Source of the DNA: Pelagibacteraceae bacterium AG-422-D23
GTDB taxonomy: Bacteria; Pseudomonadota; Alphaproteobacteria; Pelagibacterales; Pelagibacteraceae
Assembly: GCA_003213615.1 (NCBI GenBank)
Contig: QCMQ01000001.1
Span: 186,001 to 250,000 of the forward strand
Reading direction: 5' to 3'
DNA: 64,000 nucleotides
The notes below the pieces were generated by a model, which was not told where the DNA came from, made no database searches, and was given only the letters and a program-made list of their open reading frames with translations. Below, piece after piece: positions 59,931-64,000 of this stretch. Both the position numbers and the translations under genes were made by a program. Within the stretch, counting starts at the first letter, position 1. Every line of letters starts with the position of its first letter.

Positions 59931-60536
59931 ATGATAAATTTTTTATTAAAAAAAAGTTTAATACTTTTTATCATTTTTTTTCTATCAGCATGCTCATCAA
60001 TTCCTAAAAATGCCTCAAATAGTTGTTCTATTTTTGAGGAAAAATATTTATGGTATAAACACGCAAAAAAAACTGAACAAAAATGGGGTACGCCAGTTTA
60101 TTTGCAACTCGCAATCATAAAGATGGAATCTAGTTTTGATAGGTTTGCAAAGCCTCCAAGGCAAAAATTATTTAAAGTAGTACCTTACAAAAGACCATCT
60201 AGCTCTTTTGGGTATTCACAAGCTGTAAAGGGAACATGGAAACAATATAAAGAAGAAACTGGAAACAAATTTGCAACAAGATCAAGATTTAAAGATAGTG
60301 TCGATTTTATTGGTTGGTATACTAATAAAACTGAAAAAATTTTAAAAGTTTCAAAAAAAGATGCTTTCAAGCAGTATATTGCTTATCATGAAGGGTGGGG
60401 TAATTATAAAAATTATAAAAATAATAAAAAAGTAATTAATTTAGCCAAAAGAGTTGAGAAACAATCAAATATTTATAAGCAACAATTATTAGAATGTAAG
60501 AATTCTTTATCGACGTCTAAATATATTATTTTTTAA
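59931..60536 (+). CDS. Lysozyme-fold (SLT-like) lipoprotein
   Basis: This 201-residue protein starts with a lipoprotein signal (hydrophobic run 6-19, lipobox LSAC with Cys21). It then shows a short lysozyme-like domain: AIIKMESSFDR with a likely catalytic Glu66, SSFGYSQAVKGTWKQY near 92-107 and YHEGWGNYKN near 153-162. These resemble lytic transglycosylase SLT motifs, so it may cut peptidoglycan in the periplasm. The family is not certain and glycan cleavage is inferred. Its TAA shares the TTAA at 60533-60536 with the stop of the convergent RND permease. Confidence 0.75.
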   Translation: MINFLLKKSLILFIIFFLSACSSIPKNASNSCSIFEEKYLWYKHAKKTEQKWGTPVYLQLAIIKMESSFDRFAKPPRQKLFKVVPYKRPSSSFGYSQAVKGTWKQYKEETGNKFATRSRFKDSVDFIGWYTNKTEKILKVSKKDAFKQYIAYHEGWGNYKNYKNNKKVINLAKRVEKQSNIYKQQLLECKNSLSTSKYIIF

Positions 60537-63500
60537 TTTAGCTGTTTTTTCAATTCTATATCAACTGCATCAATACGCTTAGTATTTTTCGCTAGAGCTA
60601 AATACATCGTTGGAGTTACATATAAAGTAAAGAAGGTTGAAATAATCATTCCTCCTAAAATTGTAGAGCCCACAGCTAATCTAGAGCCTTCACCTGCACC
60701 TGGGCCAATATTCCCAATAACTAAAGGAAGCATTGCTATCATTGTACTAAGAGAGGTCATTATGATTGGTCTAATTCTCAGTTGGCAAGCTTTTATTATA
60801 GCGTCCTGAATTTTAACACCAGTAGTTCTTATCTGGTTTGTATAGTCTACAATCAAAATACTATTCTTTGTAGATATACCAATTAATATTATTAAAGCAA
60901 TTTGAGAGAAAATATTTACTGAACTATTTAAAAATAAAATAAATACTAAGCCACCAAATACAGCTAATGGAACTGTTAAAATAATAATAAATGGATGAAC
61001 AAAAGAGTTAAATGTTGCTGCCATAACTAAATAAGCAGTTAACAAAGCAAGAGCAAAAATTAAGTATATTTCATTTGTTGTTTCTTTTAACTCCTCAGAT
61101 TTTCCTTTCCAAGTGATTTGATTTTGAGGAGCAACTCTAATCATGACATCTTCCAGGTATTTTATTGCTTCTGTTAGAGTATAATCCTCTGCAAGGGCAG
61201 CAGATATTGTAACAGCTCTTTGACGATTATATCTTGGAAGTGCTTCAGCAGTGCCTTTTTCTTTAAATTCAACTAAACTTGCAACAGATACAAGTTTACC
61301 AGTTGTTTCAGATCTAACAAAAATTTTTGATAACCCATCTTTATCTCTTCTGTCTGCCAAATATTGCTGTAAAATAATTGGGTATTCTCTTCCCTCTTTA
61401 CTAAAAGTTGTTACTCTTTTTCCTCCATAAAGAGTTTCTAAAGTTCTACCTATATTTTCTGTAGAAACTCCCAAATCATTTGCTCTATTTTTATTTGTGA
61501 TTAATTTAACCTCGGGTTTATTTTTTGTATAATCACTTTCAATTCTAGACATATTTCTATTTTTTCTTAATTCTCTTAAGACACTACTTTGAATTTCCTC
61601 TAATTCTTCGTAACTAGATCCATATATGACCATTTGAACAGGCTTATTGTAACTAGATACTCTTATTGATTGTGGAGAAATTGGAAATGCAAAAGTTTCA
61701 GGTACAGAAACCACCTGCCCAATAGCTTCTCTTAATATTATTTGACTACTTTTTTCTCTATTTTTCCATTCATCAAGTAATGCAATAATTATAAAACTGT
61801 TATAAGACGTTGCAGATCTTCCGAAACCAGGAACTCTCATGATTAGTCTTGCATATGGACTATCCTCTGCCTGTAATAATCTTAATATTCTTCCTTCAAT
61901 TATTTGAGCTTTTTCTTGGGTATATTCAAATGAACTTCCTTCATCAGTTGATCCAATAATTAAATAAGCACCTCTATCTTCAACTGGTATCAATTCTTTT
62001 TTAGAAAAACTAAATAAATAAGCTGAAGCAACAACAATAAAAATTATAAATATTGAAATAGTTTTTTGTTTATTGACCCAATATTCAAGTGAATTTACAT
62101 AAAATCCTGTAAAAGATTTGAAACCATTATTGAACTTTTTTACAAAGAAATTGACTTTTTCTTTTTTGTTTAAAAATTTACTTCCTAGCATTGGAGATAA
62201 TGTTAATGCGACAAAAGAAGATACAACAATTGAAAATGATAAGGCTATTGCTGTTTCTTTAAACAAAGTTCCTGATATTCCTTTAATAAAAATTAAAGGT
62301 AAAAATACTGCTATAAGAATTAAAGTCGTTGCAATAATTGCAAATGTAATTTGTTTAGAACCCTTGTAAGCAGCCACTAAAGGTGTTTCACCATTTTCAA
62401 TTCTTGTATAGATCGCATCAGTCATGATCACAGAGTCATCAGTGATTATACCAATTGCTAGAATGAAACTTAGTAATACGAAAATATTAATTGATAGATC
62501 AAATATATATAACCCTAGAAATGATCCAATAAGACTAACTGGTAAAGCAACCGCAGGAACTATTACCGCTTTAAGGTTACCTAAAAAAAGATAAATAATT
62601 AAAACAACTAATACAAATGCAATTACTAAACTTTTATATACCTCTTCTATTGCAGCACCAATGTAGGTTGCTCTATTAAATGCTATTTCTAACTTTAATC
62701 CATCAGGCAAGGATTTGTTAAGTTCTTTGATTCTAGTTTTTATTTGTTTAGAAAGCTCTACCGTTGATGCACCACTTTTAGCATAAATACCAATACCAAC
62801 AGTTTTTAAATTTACTGCATTTTTTCTTTGTGCTTTAAATAAAGTTTTTTCTGAAACAGGTCCAAACTCTATATTAGCCACATCAGATAAAATGATAACT
62901 TTTTCTTTATTTTTCTTAAGTGGCAATTGTTTAATTGTATCAATATTAGAATAAGATTTATCAATGTTTAAAGTTAAGTCTTTGTTATTAGCTTCTAAGG
63001 TTCCAGCTGGAAGATTTATATTCTCATTTCTAAGAGCTCTTTCAACTTCTTGAATTGTAAGATCGTTTGCAGCTAATTTTATTGGATCTATCCAAACTCT
63101 AACACTAAGCTCTCTTAATCCACCAACTAAAATTCGACCTACGTTTGGTACACTTGAGAATGCATCTACTAGATATCTTTCAGCATAATCTCCAAGATCT
63201 AAATCATTCCAAGTTGGAGATGATAAAGCTACCCACATTGTAGTTGTAAAACCTGCTGCCTGTTTTAAAATTTGCGGAGGGTTTGATTCACTTGGTAAAT
63301 TATCTACAACCCTTGCAACTCTTTCCCTAATATCATTAGCAGCATCATCTAAATCAATGTCTGTGTTGAATTGAATATTAATCCTACTTCTTCCATTTAG
63401 AGAACTTGAGTCAATATTTTTGATACCCTCAGCTCCACCAATTACATCCTCTAATTTTTGAGTTATTTCTTCATCAACAATTTCAGCTGAAGCAGATTTA

Positions 63501-63655
63501 TAATCAGTTTGAACTTGAACTACCGGAGGCTGTATACCATCAGGAAGTTCTCTTACTGGCAATTCTAAAAAGACAAAAATACCAAAAATAATTAATATTA
63601 AAGACATGACCCAAGCTACCACAGGTCTTTTAATGCTAACTTCAGTTATATACAT
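60533..63655 (-). CDS. RND efflux permease (AcrB/MexB-like, HAE1 family)
   Basis: This 1040-residue inner-membrane proton-driven transporter has the RND architecture: the first helix near 11-29, a large periplasmic loop, helices clustered near 340-540 and 860-1025, and a second periplasmic loop. Seen: RPVVAWVMSLILIIFG near the start, ILAIGIITDDSVIMTDAIYTRIENG near 400-424 with the proton-relay aspartates, and GISTKNSILIVDYTNQIRTTG near 925. It lies 4 bases after a membrane-fusion protein gene. The exported compounds cannot be told from sequence; an outer-membrane TolC partner is not visible here. Confidence 0.93.
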   Translation of the reverse strand: MYITEVSIKRPVVAWVMSLILIIFGIFVFLELPVRELPDGIQPPVVQVQTDYKSASAEIVDEEITQKLEDVIGGAEGIKNIDSSSLNGRSRINIQFNTDIDLDDAANDIRERVARVVDNLPSESNPPQILKQAAGFTTTMWVALSSPTWNDLDLGDYAERYLVDAFSSVPNVGRILVGGLRELSVRVWIDPIKLAANDLTIQEVERALRNENINLPAGTLEANNKDLTLNIDKSYSNIDTIKQLPLKKNKEKVIILSDVANIEFGPVSEKTLFKAQRKNAVNLKTVGIGIYAKSGASTVELSKQIKTRIKELNKSLPDGLKLEIAFNRATYIGAAIEEVYKSLVIAFVLVVLIIYLFLGNLKAVIVPAVALPVSLIGSFLGLYIFDLSINIFVLLSFILAIGIITDDSVIMTDAIYTRIENGETPLVAAYKGSKQITFAIIATTLILIAVFLPLIFIKGISGTLFKETAIALSFSIVVSSFVALTLSPMLGSKFLNKKEKVNFFVKKFNNGFKSFTGFYVNSLEYWVNKQKTISIFIIFIVVASAYLFSFSKKELIPVEDRGAYLIIGSTDEGSSFEYTQEKAQIIEGRILRLLQAEDSPYARLIMRVPGFGRSATSYNSFIIIALLDEWKNREKSSQIILREAIGQVVSVPETFAFPISPQSIRVSSYNKPVQMVIYGSSYEELEEIQSSVLRELRKNRNMSRIESDYTKNKPEVKLITNKNRANDLGVSTENIGRTLETLYGGKRVTTFSKEGREYPIILQQYLADRRDKDGLSKIFVRSETTGKLVSVASLVEFKEKGTAEALPRYNRQRAVTISAALAEDYTLTEAIKYLEDVMIRVAPQNQITWKGKSEELKETTNEIYLIFALALLTAYLVMAATFNSFVHPFIIILTVPLAVFGGLVFILFLNSSVNIFSQIALIILIGISTKNSILIVDYTNQIRTTGVKIQDAIIKACQLRIRPIIMTSLSTMIAMLPLVIGNIGPGAGEGSRLAVGSTILGGMIISTFFTLYVTPTMYLALAKNTKRIDAVDIELKKQLN

Positions 63656-63659
63656 TTAA

Positions 63660-64000
63660 TTATTTTTTCTCTTTATCTGATTTTTTAAAAATATTTTTCA
63701 ACCAATCAAATTTACCTTTTTTTTCTTCAGCTTTTTTTGATTTATCTTTTTTACCCCAGCTAGAATTTCCTTGTTTTTTTTTAGCACCTTTCTTTATAGG
63801 TCTGATTGTTAAATTTGGTCTTACTTTTTTTGTTCCTTCTGCAACAATTTTATCTCCATTATTTAATCCATCTAATATTTCTACAAAACCTAAGTATCTA
63901 TCACCAATGGTTACTTTTGTTTTCATTACTTTATTTTTTTCATCTACTTTATAAATAAAAACATTTTCACCTTCGACAATTGTACTAGTGTCAGGAGCAC
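63660..64000 (-). CDS. RND membrane-fusion protein, C-terminal part (runs off the window)
   Basis: The reading frame is open to the window edge at 64000, so this is the C-terminal part (about 113 residues) of a longer periplasmic adaptor. ENVFIYKVDEKNKV and TKVTIGDRYLGFVEILDGLNNGDKIVAEGTKKV are typical of the last beta domain of HlyD/AcrA-type adaptors. After that a tail of roughly 50 residues is rich in lysine (IKKGAKKKQGN, KKDKSKKAEEKKGK, FKKSDKEKK), which is unusual for the family. It is upstream of and nearly abuts the permease gene. Confidence 0.85.
   Translation of the reverse strand, partial: APDTSTIVEGENVFIYKVDEKNKVMKTKVTIGDRYLGFVEILDGLNNGDKIVAEGTKKVRPNLTIRPIKKGAKKKQGNSSWGKKDKSKKAEEKKGKFDWLKNIFKKSDKEKK

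Overview
This window is chromosomal DNA from a streamlined, strongly AT-rich alphaproteobacterium, most likely of the SAR11 clade (Pelagibacterales, Candidatus Pelagibacter type). The basis is gene content and density rather than a marker-gene search. The window has a dmdA-type DMSP demethylase, a class I lysyl-tRNA synthetase, split F1 ATP synthase genes in the order atpHAGDC, a metX-metW/hisC-tyrA block under a SAM-II riboswitch, ChvGI and RegA regulators, almost no intergenic DNA, and many stop/start overlaps. I see no rRNA, tRNA, CRISPR array, insertion sequence, prophage or pseudogene. No gap between genes reaches 300 bases; the largest are about 190 bases (metX/hisC) and 167 bases (speC/regA).

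Layout. Bases 1-6499: the end of leuD, leuB, and a DMSP demethylation cluster (dmdC, dmdB, an alpha/beta hydrolase, dmdA). Bases 6515-20978: asd, then a continuous TCA-cycle block (sdhCDAB, mmsA, mdh, sucCD, sucAB, lpd). Bases 21001-27850: priA, then the F1 ATP synthase operon behind its own promoter. Bases 27842-36873, minus strand: rppH, ctpA, rsfS, nadD, proA, proB, obgE, rpmA, rplU, gloB, metW, metX. The metX leader carries a SAM-II riboswitch. Bases 37065-39043: hisC and tyrA. Bases 39040-42594, minus strand: a probably cytoplasmic SH3-NlpC/P60 peptidase, an AmpG-like permease and TrkH. Bases 42685-46217: class I lysS, pyrD, rpmB and a queuosine-precursor transporter. Bases 46214-49319, minus strand: a polyamine cluster (agmatinase-like, deoxyhypusine-synthase-like, ornithine/lysine decarboxylase-like). 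Bases 49487-59199: regA, bioY (minus), polA, chvI-chvG, ahcY, tsaE, amgK, murU. Bases 59177-64000: gpmA (minus), a lysozyme-fold lipoprotein, and an RND efflux permease with the end of its membrane-fusion partner (minus).

How the genes work together. DmdA moves a methyl group from DMSP to tetrahydrofolate, and DmdB and DmdC take the product toward methanethiol; AhcY and MetX/MetW belong to the same sulfur and one-carbon economy. The sdh-mdh-suc-lpd block and the ATP synthase form the respiratory core. AmpG, the NlpC/P60 peptidase, AmgK and MurU are consistent with a muropeptide recycling route.

The most interesting signals are: (i) an uncharacterised alpha/beta hydrolase inside the dmd cluster; (ii) SdhD lacking the usual haem-ligand histidine; (iii) a SAM-II riboswitch that runs straight into eight U residues with no visible Shine-Dalgarno; (iv) a deoxyhypusine-synthase-like enzyme in a bacterial polyamine operon; (v) repeated promoters placed so close to the start codon that leaderless or near-leaderless mRNAs are predicted; and (vi) all six convergent gene junctions overlapping at their 3' ends, three of them by sharing one TTAA as both stop codons.
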